A DNA stretch of 64,000 nucleotides. Source: Halobaculum litoreum. GTDB lineage: Archaea > Halobacteriota > Halobacteria > Halobacteriales > Haloferacaceae. The notes below the pieces were generated by a model. That model made no database searches and had not been told where the DNA came from. It worked only from the letters and a program-made list of their open reading frames with translations. The stretch is from the NCBI RefSeq assembly GCF_030127125.1, contig NZ_CP126156.1, forward strand, positions 2,480,001 to 2,544,000, written 5' to 3'. The stretch's first letter is position 1. Each line of letters begins with the position of its first letter. Positions 27,329 through 38,016 of the stretch are shown one piece after another. The position numbers and the translations under genes were made by a program.

Positions 27329-29636
27329 GCACCCCGTCCAGCCCGTTCGGCGCGATGGGCGCGGGGCGGTCGCGCGGCGACGCCCGCGGAGAGGGGACGG
27401 GCACCCCGGACCGGTACTCGGCGCTGGCGGCCGTCCGCCGGCCGGCGGCGCTGGGCGTCCTCCTCGCGTCGGCGTCGTTCCTCTCGGTGTTCTACCACGT
27501 CGTCGACGTCGTCGGCGGCGCGACGTTCCTCATGATGGAGGTGGCGGCGGTCGCCCTCGCGGCGGCGTGGCTCGGCGGGTTCCTCCGCGAGCGCACCGCC
27601 GTCGGGCTCACCGTCGTCGGGTTCGCGCTCGCGCTCGTCGGCTACGTCCTGTCGGTGCCGCCGTCGGCGCGGGCGCTGTTCACCGTCGGCCGGGTGCTCG
27701 CCGACGTGGTGGCGCTGTTGACCGGGCTGTCGGTGCTCCGCCTGCTCAACGCCGGGGCGTGGGCGCTGTTCCTCGTCCCGGTGCCGACGTTCCTCGCGAC
27801 GTACCTGCTGGTGCGCCGGCGCGACGCCGCCGCCGCCACGGTCGCGGCCGCCACGACGGGTTTCTTCCTGCTGACGGGCGACGCGGGCCCGTGGGTCGGC
27901 CTCGCGGCGGCCGTGGGGCTCACGCTCGCGTTCGGCTTCGGCGGGCTGGCGGCCGCGGGCCGCCGCGGCGTGCTCGCGCAGTGGGACACGCTCGCGGTGC
28001 TGGTCGCCGTGATGGTCGTCGCCACCTCGCTGGTCACCGTCGTCCCCGGGAGCGCGACCAACCCCATCGTCCCCGGCGGGAACTCCCCGACCGTCGAGTC
28101 GAGCCTCGTCGCCAACACCGACTCGGTGGGGGTGTTGGGGAGCATCCGGCTGTCGCCGGAGGTGCGCTTCACCGTCGAGGCCGACGAGGGCGACTACTGG
28201 CGCGTCGGCTCGTACGACCGCTACACCGGCGGGCGGTGGGTCCGCACCGGCGAGGCCGAGCCGTACGCCGACCAGCTGGGGCCGCCCCCGGGCGAGAGCG
28301 AGCGCCTCGTCCAGCGCGTGACCGCCCGCGGGCAGCTCGACGCGCTCCCGGCGGCGTGGAAGCCGGTCGAACTCCGGGGCCGGGCCGCCGACACCGCGCA
28401 GGTGACCGACCACGGCGGGCTCAAGCCGGGGACGACGCTCATCGAGAACGACACGTACACCGTCGTCAGCGAGCGCCCGACCGCGACGCCCGGCCAACTC
28501 CGGCGCGCGGGCGTCGACTACCCCGGGCAGATCAGCTCGCGCTACACCCAGCTCCCGGAGAGCACGCCCGACCGCGTCGGCGAGCGCACCGCCGAGGTGT
28601 TGAACCGGGCGGAGGCGGGCAACCCGTACGACGCCGCCGTCGCCGTCGAGCGCTACCTCGAACGCACCAAGGAGTACTCGCTGGACGTGTCCGCCCCGCA
28701 GGGGAACGTCGCCGACCGGTTCCTGTTCGAGATGGACTCGGGCTACTGCGTCTACTACGCGACGACGATGGTCGCGATGCTGCGCTCGCAGGGCGTCCCC
28801 GCGCGGTTCGTCGTCGGCTACACCGAGGGCCAGCGCGTCGCCGAGGACGAGTGGGTCGTCCGCGGCCTCGACTCGCACGCGTGGGTCGAGGTGTACTTCC
28901 CGGACCACGGCTGGGTGCGCTTCGACCCGACGCCGGGCGGCCCCCGGGAGGCGGCCGAGCAGTCGAGCATCGACACCGCCCGCGAGGACGGCGCGGAGAA
29001 CGTCGACGTCGCGGGCTCGGAGAACGGGAGCTACGAGACGCCGACGGCGACGGCCGACCCCGCGGGCTCGACGCCCGGGCCGAACCAGATCAGCGCGGTC
29101 AACCCCGACGAGGAGCGGTTCGGCACCGCCGGCGCCACCGCGGCCGGCGGCGGGCTCACGGCGAACCTCACGAACGCCGGGGCCGGCGGCGGCGCCGCTG
29201 GCGACGGCGGCGACGACGGCTGGACGCCGACGCGCAGCGACGTGGCGGTGGGGCTCGCCGGCCTCGTCGGCCTCGTCGCGGGCGCGCGGCGCTTCGGGCT
29301 CACCGGGCGGGTCCGCCGGACCGTCTGGCTGCTCCGCCAGCCGCGGGCCGACCCGTCGACCGACGCCCAGCGCGCGTTCCGCCGGCTGGAGTACCTCGCG
29401 GCCGTCGTCCACCGACCGCGGCGCCCGGGGAGACGCCCCGCCAGTTCGTCGAGGCGCTCGCGCGCGACCGCTTCGGCGACGGCGCCCGCGCGGTCGCCGA
29501 CGCCCACGAGCGCGCCCGCTACGGGCGCGGCGTCGACGCCGCCGAGGCAGACCGGGCCGTCGAGGCGGTCGACGAACTGGTCCGGGACCACGCGCCCGTC
29601 CTCCGGCGGCTCGGGGGCGCGGGCCGGTCGTCGTGA
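27325..29636 (+). CDS. Transglutaminase-like membrane protein with DUF4129-type C-terminus (frameshifted)
   Basis: About 770 residues once one G is restored at 29427-29430. Around six hydrophobic segments occupy residues about 40-260. An outside transglutaminase/protease domain then follows with the triad Cys475 (SGYCVYYAT), His518 (DSHAWVEVY) and Asp534 (VRFDPTP). A Thr/Gly/Asn-rich linker leads to a last membrane helix (VAVGLAGLVGLVAGARRFG) and a cytoplasmic helical tail. It is the third gene of the MoxR operon, starting at GTG 27325. Likely a cell-envelope cross-linker or protease whose maturation depends on MoxR/DUF58; substrate unknown. Confidence 0.88.
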
Positions 29637-29665
29637 CCCGCGTCCCGCGGCGAGCGACGGCGTGA

Positions 29666-30064
<399 letters not shown>

Positions 30065-30244
30065 CCGCCGAGCCGACCTGACACCCGCCGTCGAGCACCG
30101 TCCGTGCCGACCCGTTCTCCGTTTCTCGCCGCCGCCGAGCCGTGCGACCGCCGTTCGGGCGACGGCCGGCCCGGAGCCACCGACCTGACAGCGCTCCGGG
30201 AGCCGAGCCAACGGCTATACCGCTCGTCCCCGAACGGACGGTCG

Positions 30245-32403
30245 ATGCTCCGGCGGGCCCTCCTCGTCGTCTCGCTCGTCTGTCTCGTCGTCGCACCCGT
30301 CGCGGCCGTCGGCCCCGCCGGACCGGCCGCGACGACCGACCCGGCCGCCGCCCCCGGCACGCCCGCCGCGGTCGACGCCGGCGCCCCGGTCGCGAGCGCG
30401 CACTCCCCGCCGGCGCGCCGCTCGCGGCCGCCGCCGCGGCGTCGCGCCACGACATCCGGTTGACGACGACGCTCGCGCTCACACCCGACACGCCCGGCGA
30501 GGTGGCGGTCGAGCTCTCGTTCGCCGTCCCCGACCGCGTCACCGCCCTCGAGACGACGCTCCCGGACGACGCCGAGTCGGTGACCCTCGACGGCTTCGCG
30601 GCCGCCGACGGGGGGTACGAGTGGGACGGCGAGACGGCGTCGCCGACGATCCGCTACCGCCTGCCGGCCAACCGGACCTCCGCGAGCGCGACGCTCGCGC
30701 ACGACGCGCCGTCGGCCGTGGCGACGACCGGCTCGACGGCGGCCCAAAGCGAGCGCTACCTGTTCGTCGACCCCGGCCCGTGGGCGCTCGTCACGGTGCC
30801 GAGCCAGCGAGTCGGGTGGCGGTTCCGGCCGGGGGCGGGCGACGTGGGGCTCGTCCGCGAGGCGCAGGTCGACGGCCCCGGCGCGGTCGGCACCCGGATC
30901 GCGTTCCTCGGCCCCCACACCGTCCACGAGCGGACCGCCCACGGGCAGACGTTCCGGCTGATCGTCCCCGACGCGGCCGACGGCACCGCCGCGGCGCCCG
31001 ACGCGATCCTCGACTCGGTCGCGGCCGCCTCGGACACGCTCCGCGTCGGCGACCGCGACGAGTCGGTGCTGCTGGTGGCGGCCCCGGCGGACGTGCCGTG
31101 GGCGGTCCGCGGCCTCCAGACCGGCGACGCGGACGCGTGGGTGCGGGCGGACGAACCGCTCGACTCCCCGGAGAGCCCGTGGCTCCACGAGTACGTCCAC
31201 ACGCGCCAGTCGTTCGCGACGACCGCGGGGACGAAGTGGGTCGTCGAGGGGTCGGCCGACTACTACGCCGCCTTGCTCGCGCTCCGGCAGGGACACGTCG
31301 GCTTCGACGCCTTCGCCGCCCACCTCGCCCGCGGGGAGCGCTCCCCGTTCGCCGACACGGTGCTGGCGGACCAGAGCACGTGGGTCCCCGGCGCGCAGTA
31401 CCGGAAGGGCGCGCTCGTCGCCGGGGAACTGGACCGACGGGTGCGGCTCGCCAGCGACGGGGGCGCGACGCTCGCGTCGGTCCTCACCCGCCTGAACGCG
31501 GCGTCCGAGCCGGTCGACGCGGCGCGGTTCGCCGCGCTCGTCGCCGCCGCGGGCGACGAGGCGACCGGCGACGCCGCACGGCGGTTCACCCGCACCGAGG
31601 CGGTCCCCGAGATGTGGTCGCCCGAGGCGCACGCGGCGGCGTTCGGCACGCCCGTCGCGCGCATCACCGTCGAGTCGGGCGACGCGCTCGCGGTGTCGGG
31701 GCCGTTCCGCAACGAGACGGTCGCGGCGCCGGCGACGCTGGCGGCCGGGGAGACGGTCACCGTCCCGGTGACCGTCCGCAACGCGGGCGGGGCGCCGGGC
31801 GAGTACCGCGTGGCGCTCGCGGCCGACGGCCGCACGGTCGCGTCGGCCAACGGGACGCTCGCGGCGGGCGCCACCCGGACGGTTCGGCTGTCGTGGACGC
31901 CCGAGACCGCCGGCGCCTACGAACTGACGGTGCGCGACGGCGTCTACGGCGTGGTCGTCGAACCCGCGGCCGCGCCGACGGTCGCGTCGCTGTCGACGAA
32001 CCGCTCGACGGTCGCGCCCGGCGAGTGGGCGCTCGTGACGGCCGCCGTGACCGCGCCCGGCGGCGTGCCGGCCGAGGGGACGGTGACCGTCCGGGTCGAC
32101 GGCACGGTCGTCGCGACCGAGCGCGTCCGCGTCGGCCCGAACCGGACGGCGACGCTGCGGGTGCCCGTCCGCTTCGACGCGGCCGGCGAGTCGGTGGTGA
32201 GCGCCGGCGACGCCCGCGCGACCGTCTCGGTCGTGGCCACCGCGGCCGCCGGCACGGAGGGGGCCCCGGGGACCGCGACCGACGACGGGACCGCCGTCAC
32301 GACGCCCGGCTTCGGCCCGGGCGTCGCGCTGGCGGCGCTGGCGACGGCGCTGACGGGGACGCTCGCGGCCGCGCGCTCGCGGCGGCGACGCTCAGAACGG
32401 TGA
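30245..32403 (+). CDS. Secreted gluzincin-like peptidase with C-terminal PGF-CTERM-like anchor (frameshifted)
   Basis: A signal peptide (MLRRALLVVSLVCLVVAP) starts at ATG 30245. One C missing at 30404-30407 joins it to the main frame for about 719 residues. Around residues 315-319 is HEYVH, an HExxH zinc site, followed by WVVEGSADYYA with Glu335 as probable third ligand. Two beta-sandwich domains of CARDB type follow (ETVTVPVTVRNAGGAPGEY and the TVRVDGTVVATERV region), then TTPGFGPGVALAALATALTG and an Arg tail for surface anchoring. Spacing between the His pair and Glu is shorter than in M1, so the exact clan is uncertain. Its 3' end overlaps the convergent rhodanese gene by 12 bases. Confidence 0.78.
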
Positions 32404-32757
32404 CTGCGGCCCCTCGTCGGATCCGGCGGCGGGCGCGTCGTCGCCCGCCTCCAGCGCGCCCTCCCACGAGGTGATGCCGCCGGCCATGCTCTCGACGGTC
32501 GCGTCGGCGGTCCCCTCGAACGACTTGATGAGGTTCGCCGCCTGAACGCTCGCCTTCCCGTGCGGGCAGACGGTGACGATGCGCTCGCTGCCCGACAGCG
32601 AGTCGACCCGCTGCGTCAACTGCGGCATCGGGACGTTCTCGGAGCCGGGGATGTGGCCGCGGGCGAACGCCCCCGGCGAGCGGATGTCGACGACGCGGAC
32701 GTCCGCGCCCTCGTCGAGGAGTCGCTCGACCTCCTCGGGTGTGATCTCGCCGTCCAT
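32392..32757 (-). CDS. Rhodanese-domain protein
   Basis: 121 residues from ATG 32757. A single rhodanese domain: VRVVDIRSPGAFARGHIPGS, then IVTVCPHGKAS with the catalytic Cys. Such proteins carry sulfane sulfur for thiolation or detoxification. The final about 20 residues are a low-complexity acidic tail. It reads towards the peptidase gene with a 12-base convergent overlap. Substrate unknown. Confidence 0.88.
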   Translation of the reverse strand: MDGEITPEEVERLLDEGADVRVVDIRSPGAFARGHIPGSENVPMPQLTQRVDSLSGSERIVTVCPHGKASVQAANLIKSFEGTADATVESMAGGITSWEGALEAGDDAPAAGSDEGPQSPF

Positions 32758-32834
32758 GTCCGGGCGGAGCCGCGCGCGGGTGAAAAGCCCTCCGTCGCCG
32801 GCGACCCCGGTCCCGGCGTCGACTCGGTCCCGCC

Positions 32835-33467
32835 CTACAGCAGTCCCTCCTCGCGCGCGAGGAGGACCCCCTCCAGCGTCGCGTCGTTCGTCGGCGGCGA
32901 CCGCACCACGTCGAGCGCCGCCTCGACGGGCACCGCCCGCGGGACGAGGTACTCGTTGTCGTCGAGCTCCTGCCCGACCGGCTCGAGCCCCTCGGCGAAC
33001 ACGAACCCGCGGGTGTGCCTGAGCAGCCCGGTCGTACACTGCACCTCCCCCAACAGCGAGAGGCCGTCGGCCGCGAACCCCGTCTCCTCGCGGAGCTCCC
33101 GGCGGCCGGCCTCCGTGTACGACTCGCCGGCGTCGACGATGCCCGCCGGGAGTTCGAGCTGGGTGTTGCGGACGGTCGGGCGGTACTGCTCGACCAGCAG
33201 GAGGTCGTCGCCCGCGCGGGCGACGACGACGACGGCCGTCGCCAGCTCCGCCCAGTAGTAGCGCTTGGTCGAGCCGTCGGGGTGTTCGACGAGGTCGTAG
33301 CCGGCGGTCTGCCACCCCGTCTCGTACTCCACGACCGACTCCAGCACGGGCCAGTCGGGCTCGCCGGGCCAGTCGTGGCGCCGGCCGTCGTCGAAGTCGG
33401 GGGCGTCCGGGGTCCACTCGTCGGCCGCGCCGCCGCCGCCGTCGTCGTCGGGAGTGTCGTCGCTCAC
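32835..33467 (-). CDS. Nudix hydrolase, ADP-ribose pyrophosphatase type
   Basis: 210 residues, with a disordered acidic N-terminus of about 40. The Nudix box is GIVDAGESYTEAGRRELREE, and upstream VVVVARAGDDLLLVEQYRP is typical of ADP-sugar pyrophosphatases. Probably cleaves ADP-ribose or NADH-like compounds. Its start overlaps the stop of the preceding small membrane protein by four bases, so the two are co-translated. Confidence 0.85.
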   Translation of the reverse strand: MSDDTPDDDGGGGAADEWTPDAPDFDDGRRHDWPGEPDWPVLESVVEYETGWQTAGYDLVEHPDGSTKRYYWAELATAVVVVARAGDDLLLVEQYRPTVRNTQLELPAGIVDAGESYTEAGRRELREETGFAADGLSLLGEVQCTTGLLRHTRGFVFAEGLEPVGQELDDNEYLVPRAVPVEAALDVVRSPPTNDATLEGVLLAREEGLL

Positions 33468-33862
33468 GGTTGCACGACGGTTACGCGGTAGCGGGTTTCG
33501 TTGTATCGGACGAAGACGGCGTCGCCGTCGACGGCGTCGGCGGGCGCGAACTCCCGGAACGTGGCCAGTTCGTCGAACGGGGAGTGGGTGAACTCCTCTT
33601 TCAGCCCGTACGGGCCGCGCCGGTAGCCGGCCGAGCGACCGTCGCTCGACTCGACGGCCGCGAAGAAGTACTCGTAGCGCCGCTCGGCGATGCCGCCCTC
33701 CGTCGCGTTCAGCGTGAACGCCGGCCCGTCGTCGGCGACCGGGTCGGCGGTCAGGTAGTACGGGTCGCCCGAGCCGAGGTACGAGGGGAGCGCCCCGAGC
33801 GCGAGTAGGAGTACGACGACCGCGAGCACGCCGAGGAGGAAGTTCCGCGTGACCGAGCGCAT
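33464..33862 (-). CDS. Membrane-anchored protein of unknown function
   Basis: 132 residues: one N-terminal membrane helix (NFLLGVLAVVVLLLALGALP), then an extracytoplasmic domain (YYLTADPVADDG, RRYEYFFAAVESSDGRS, FVRYNETRYRVTVV). It overlaps the Nudix gene start by four bases. I do not recognise a family, and the sequence shows no cleavage signal or lipobox. Confidence 0.65.
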   Translation of the reverse strand: MRSVTRNFLLGVLAVVVLLLALGALPSYLGSGDPYYLTADPVADDGPAFTLNATEGGIAERRYEYFFAAVESSDGRSAGYRRGPYGLKEEFTHSPFDELATFREFAPADAVDGDAVFVRYNETRYRVTVVQP

Positions 33863-33893
33863 GGGCGAGGTAGGGGGCGCCCGCGAAAACCCG

Positions 33894-34412
33894 TTACGGC
33901 TCGTCCGCCGTGTCGGCGGCGCCCGCCGTCTCGCCCGCGTCGTCGCCGTCCGCGCCGTCGTCGCTCACGACCGCGCGGTACGCCCGCCCGAACGCGCGCC
34001 GTCGGAGCGTGCCGAGGGCGGCCTCGCGCTCGGCCTGCCACGTCGCCGCTATCGCGAGTCGTCCGCCGTCGGCGTCGACCGCCGGGTCGTCGACGGGGAA
34101 CGCGACGGGGTGCCAGACGACGTTGTCGACGTTGTCGCTGCCGGCCACGTCCGGCTCGTACTCGGGGTGGTCGGCGAGCCAGTCGTCGAACTCCGCGCGC
34201 GTGCCGACGTGGACGCGCAGCAGCGACGCGAACAGCGCGTCGCGGACGGTCTCGACGACCTCCCCGGTGACGCGGTCGGCGTACTCCTCGCGGTCGAAGC
34301 CCATCGCCTTCGTCGCCTCGCGCACGGCGACCTTCGCGGCGGGCACCAACTCGTCGTACTCCGCGCGGGCCTCGTCGGCCGTCGCCGGCGCGAGGGTCCC
34401 TTCGGTGTCCAT
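33894..34412 (-). CDS. DUF5809 family protein
   Basis: 172 residues from ATG 34412. A compact helical, acidic cytosolic protein (YDELVPAAKVAVREATKAMG, then VTGEVVETVRDALFASLLRV, DNVVWHPVAF) ending in a disordered tail. This matches the haloarchaeal DUF5809 family as I recall it; the next gene upstream on the same strand is DUF5810 and then rimI, an arrangement that suggests linked roles. Function unknown. Confidence 0.7.
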   Translation of the reverse strand: MDTEGTLAPATADEARAEYDELVPAAKVAVREATKAMGFDREEYADRVTGEVVETVRDALFASLLRVHVGTRAEFDDWLADHPEYEPDVAGSDNVDNVVWHPVAFPVDDPAVDADGGRLAIAATWQAEREAALGTLRRRAFGRAYRAVVSDDGADGDDAGETAGAADTADEP

Positions 34413-34468
34413 ACGCGTGGCTGCGGGCGTGCGGTCCAAGAGTCGTTCCCTTCCCGCGGGCCGGTCGG

Positions 34469-34984
34469 CTACTCCTCCTCGGCGTCCGTGTCGTCGCCGT
34501 CGGCGGTCGACTCCTCCTCGGCGTCCGTGTCGTCGCCGTCGGCGGTCGACTCCTCCCCGTCGTCCGTCGCGACCGCGTCCGCGTCCCCGTCGCCGTCCCC
34601 CTCGTCCAGCCCGTACATCGCCTCCGTCAGCTCCTGGGCCTCCTCCAGCACCGACTCGACGGCGTCGTCGACGACGGCCTCGGCGGCGCCGCCCATCGCG
34701 TCCCCGCCGGTCACGTCCGGGCGCCCGGCGTCGCGGCCGTGGCCGCCCCCGTGGTCGTGCCCGCCGGCGGTGTCCTCGAACACCTCGTCGTACTCGGTCT
34801 CGGCGGCGTGCTCGGTGACGACCGACGCGAGGTCGGCGGGCGTCCGGTCGCCCCAGTCGTCGACGTGCTCGTCCAGCCACGCCTCGTGGGCGTCGTTGCG
34901 GAGCATCGCGGTGAACGCGAGGTGGTTCGCGAGGTGTTCGCCGTCGCGTTGGGGGGTCTCACACACCGGACACGCGTATCCCAT
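34469..34984 (-). CDS. DUF5810 family zinc-finger protein with repetitive acidic tail
   Basis: 171 residues from ATG 34984. The first about 35 hold a C2H2-like zinc site (YACPVCETP, then HLANHLAF). A helical region follows, then a His/Gly patch (GGHDHGGGHG) and a tail of Asp/Glu with two exact 13-residue repeats encoded by a 39-bp tandem repeat. It is followed by the DUF5809 gene. A nucleic-acid or partner-binding role is possible; none is known. Confidence 0.72.
   Translation of the reverse strand: MGYACPVCETPQRDGEHLANHLAFTAMLRNDAHEAWLDEHVDDWGDRTPADLASVVTEHAAETEYDEVFEDTAGGHDHGGGHGRDAGRPDVTGGDAMGGAAEAVVDDAVESVLEEAQELTEAMYGLDEGDGDGDADAVATDDGEESTADGDDTDAEEESTADGDDTDAEEE
34471..34548. repeat. 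39-bp perfect tandem repeat, two copies
   Basis: Units at 34471-34509 and 34510-34548 are identical, and the first eight bases of a third follow. It encodes the acidic repeat at the end of the DUF5810 protein. In-frame length (13 codons) means copy number can change without breaking the gene. Confidence 0.85.
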
Positions 34985-35058
34985 ACCGGGCGTGCGGGCG
35001 CGACCGGTAAAACCCGTCCGTCCGCGCCCGGGCCGTCGGTCGCCCGCTCGCCGACCGC

Positions 35059-35616
35059 TTACTCGTCGCCCGCGTTGCGGCGCCGCACCCACTCGCCGAC
35101 GTCGAGGCGCATCACGAACGCCGCCTCGCCGTCGCCGTAGTACCGCGGGATCCGCCGGGCCGGCTCGAACCCCTCGTCGTCGTACAGCTCCTGGGCGCGG
35201 TGGTTGCTCTCGCGCACCTCCAACTTCACCACGCTGGCGCCCGCCGCCGCCAGTTCCGACAGCGCGGCCCGGAGCAGCCGCCGCCCCAGCCCGCGCCCCT
35301 GCGTGTCCGGCCGGACCGCGAGGTCCTTGATGTGGCCGATGTCGCGGCCGTGGTTCGGGGTGAGGTCGCCAACGACGTACCCCAGCACGTCGCCGGCGTC
35401 GAGGCGCGCCGTGTCCGGGGTGCCCGCCCCGTCGCCCTCGGCGACGAGGAACCCCGGCGCGTCGAGCAGCTGTTCGAACGCCGCGTACGGCCACGGTTGG
35501 GTGAACACCGCCTTCTCGATGCGGAACACGCCGAGGAGGTCCGCCCGCTCGACGGGGCGAACCCTCGCGTCGCCGTTCGCGTCATCGCCCGCGGCAGCGC
35601 CGCGTGAGGTGGTCAC
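35059..35616 (-). CDS. rimI: Ribosomal protein S18-alanine N-acetyltransferase-like (RimI)
   Basis: 185 residues from a GTG. A GNAT-fold acetyltransferase: IKDLAVRPDTQGRGLGRRLL is the acetyl-CoA binding segment, and KLEVRESNHRAQELYDDEGF is the conserved RimI motif. In archaea this enzyme acetylates N-termini of many proteins (Ard1-like). A possible TATA (acttatcc on the minus strand, near 35643-35650) lies about 30 bases upstream. Confidence 0.87.
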   Translation of the reverse strand: MTTSRGAAAGDDANGDARVRPVERADLLGVFRIEKAVFTQPWPYAAFEQLLDAPGFLVAEGDGAGTPDTARLDAGDVLGYVVGDLTPNHGRDIGHIKDLAVRPDTQGRGLGRRLLRAALSELAAAGASVVKLEVRESNHRAQELYDDEGFEPARRIPRYYGDGEAAFVMRLDVGEWVRRRNAGDE

Positions 35617-35800
35617 GGCTAGGGCCTAGGAGTTGGCGGGGATAAGTGAACTGGCGGATCAGCCGGTCACGACCGGCGTGCCGGGCGGCTCGCGCCGAAA
35701 GAGAGAGAGACGCCGGTCGGCCGCGACCCGGTGTCGCGGACGCGTCGACGGTCCGCGGTCGTGTCGTCGCCGGCCGCTCGAGCCGATCCGTCGGCTCGCG

Positions 35801-37787
35801 TCAGTCGTCGGCGGGCGCCGCGCCGCCGTCGGACTCGTGCTGCTGCTTCGTCCACGAGAGCTTCCCGCCGGCCGCGAGGATCTTGCGCTCGCGCTCGGAG
35901 GCGTCGAGGTGCGCGGTGGCCTCCCAGTCGTCGTTCACGCGGATCGTGAACTCGGTGTCGCCGTTGCGGACGCCCTCGCCCACGTCGTCGACGATCTCGA
36001 TGTCGTCGCCCTGGTCGATGTTCTCGTACGTCTCCTCGTCGATGGTGAGGGGGACGAGCCCGAAGTTGAACAGGTTCGCCTTGTGGATGCGGGCGAAGCT
36101 CTGTGCGAGCACGCCCTCCACGCCGAGGAACATCGGGCACAGGGCCGCGTGCTCACGCGAGGAGCCCTGGCCGTAGTTCTCGCCGGCCACGAGGAAGCCG
36201 CCGTCGGCGTCCAGCGCGCGCTGTGCGAACGTGTCGTCGACGCGCGACAGCGTGAACTCCGAGAGCTTCTCGATGTTCGAGCGGAACTTGAGGATGTCCG
36301 CCGTCGCCGGGATGATGTGGTCGGTCGTGATGTTGTCCTCCATCTTGAGGAGCGCCTCGCCACGGATGTCGGAGGCGAGCTCGTCCTTCAGGGGGAACGT
36401 CGCCGATGTTCGGGCCCTTGATCAGGTCGTCGTCGACGGCCTCGTCGGGGCTGATGATGTCCGGGTCGGACTCGCCCATCCCGGGGCCGTACTTCGTGCC
36501 CATCTCGAGGCCGGGCGCCTCGAGGTCGCCGAGTTCGTCGGCCAGGTCACGCGGGTCGATGATCTTGCCGGTGATAGCCGCCGCCGTGGCGACCTCGGGC
36601 GAGCACAGGTACACCGAGTCGTCCTCGATGCCCGAGCGGCCCTCGAAGTTGCGGTTGAACGTCCGCAGCGAGACGGAGTCGGAGGCGGGCACGTGGCCGA
36701 TGCCGATACAGGCACCGCACGTCGCCTCGGAGAAGTTGACGCCGGCCGCCATCATCTCCGCGGTCCAGCCCTCGCGGGCGAGCATCTCGGAGGCCTGCTT
36801 GGAGCCGGGCGCGACGATCATCTCGGTCTTCTTGGCGACCTCGCGGCCCTTCAGCATCTTCGCGCCGGGGAGGATGTCCTCGTAGGCGCCGTTCGTACAG
36901 GAGCCGATGATGACCTGCTCGACGTCCTCGCCCGCGACCTCGCGGACCGGGACGACGTTGTCGGGCATCGACGGCGTCGCGATGAGCGGCTCCAGATCCG
37001 AGAGGTCGACCTCGATGGTGTCGGCGTACTCCGCGTCCTCGTCGGGCGACAGCTCGACGAACTCCTCCTCGCGGTCCTGGCGCGCCAGCCAGTCTTTGGT
37101 CTTCTCGTCGGTGCCGAAGATGGACGACGTGGCGCCCAGCTCCGTCCCGAGGTTCGTGATGGTCGTGCGCTCGGGGATGGTGAGCGACTCCGCGCCCTCA
37201 CCGGTGTACTCGAGCACCTTGCCGACGCCGCCCTTGACCGTCAGCTCGCCCAGCAGGTGGAGCGCGACGTCCTTCGCCGTCGCCCACTCGGGCAGCTCGC
37301 CCGTCAGCTGGACGTTCACGACCTCGGGCATCTCGACGTAGTACGCGCCGCCGCCCATGGCGACCGCGATGTCGAGGCCGCCCGCACCGATCGCCAGCTG
37401 GCCGAGCCCGCCGGGGGTCGGCGTGTGCGAGTCCGAGCCAAGGAGGGTCTTGCCGGGCGCCGCGAAGTTCTCCTTGTGGACCTGGTGGCAGATGCCGTTG
37501 CCGGGGCGGGAGAAGTACGCGCCGAAGGTACCGGCCGCAGAGCGGAGGAAGCGGTGGTCGTCGGTGTTCTTGAAGTCGAACTGGTACGTCTGGTGGTCGC
37601 AGTACTGCGCCGCCAGTTCCGTCTGGACCTCGTCCAGATCCAGCGCCTCGAACTGGAGCCAGACCATGGTCCCGGTGGTGTCCTGCGTGAGCACCTGGTC
37701 GATCTCGATCCCGATCTCCTCGCCGGGTGTCAGCTCGCCCTCGACGAGGTGGTCGCCGAGAATCTGCTCCGTGATCGTCTGTCCCAT
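35801..37787 (-). CDS. acnA: Aconitate hydratase (frameshifted)
   Basis: From ATG 37787. TCA-cycle citrate/isocitrate isomerase with a 4Fe-4S cluster. The three cluster Cys are in IIGSCTNGAYED and TCGACIGIG; LLGSDSHTPTPGGLGQLAIG holds the Asp/His active site; ENYGQGSSREHAAL lies in the swivelling domain. The frame changes at the G-run 36391-36395, just before the C-terminal domain (one base too many, or two too few). Corrected length is about 661 residues, usual for haloarchaea. A strong TATA box lies about 30 bases upstream. As a core enzyme it is unlikely to be truly broken. Confidence 0.93.
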
Positions 37788-37813
37788 ATCGTCCGCGTAT
37801 CGACGCCCGGCGG

Positions 37814-37820
37814 ATATAAA
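37814..37820 (-). promoter_or_regulatory. TATA box of the aconitase gene
   Basis: On the minus strand tttatat, 27-33 bases upstream of ATG 37787. A purine-rich stretch (ggaaactcg) just upstream could be the BRE. Strong match and spacing. Confidence 0.7.
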
Positions 37821-37923
37821 TCCGGCGAGTTTCCAACCCGACGTTCGTGATAGACCCCCACGCAGGCCGGTAATTATTGCGCCGAGCACTCACTCGATCC
37901 CCGAGTAATCGTTCGTTCGTCAG

Positions 37924-37940
37924 GCGGATCGCCGATCCGC
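37924..37940. promoter_or_regulatory. Inverted repeat in the aconitase/dUTPase intergenic region
   Basis: gcggatc (37924-37930) and its reverse complement (37934-37940) flank three bases. This lies between divergent promoters (aconitase minus, dUTPase plus). It could be an operator; the unit is short, so chance is possible. Confidence 0.3.
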
Positions 37941-38016
37941 TCGACGTTCGATCCCGGCAGTTCGTCGACGCAGTCCGACCGGCGGGCTTTTCGGTCGACC
38001 TCTACCTCTCCCGGGT

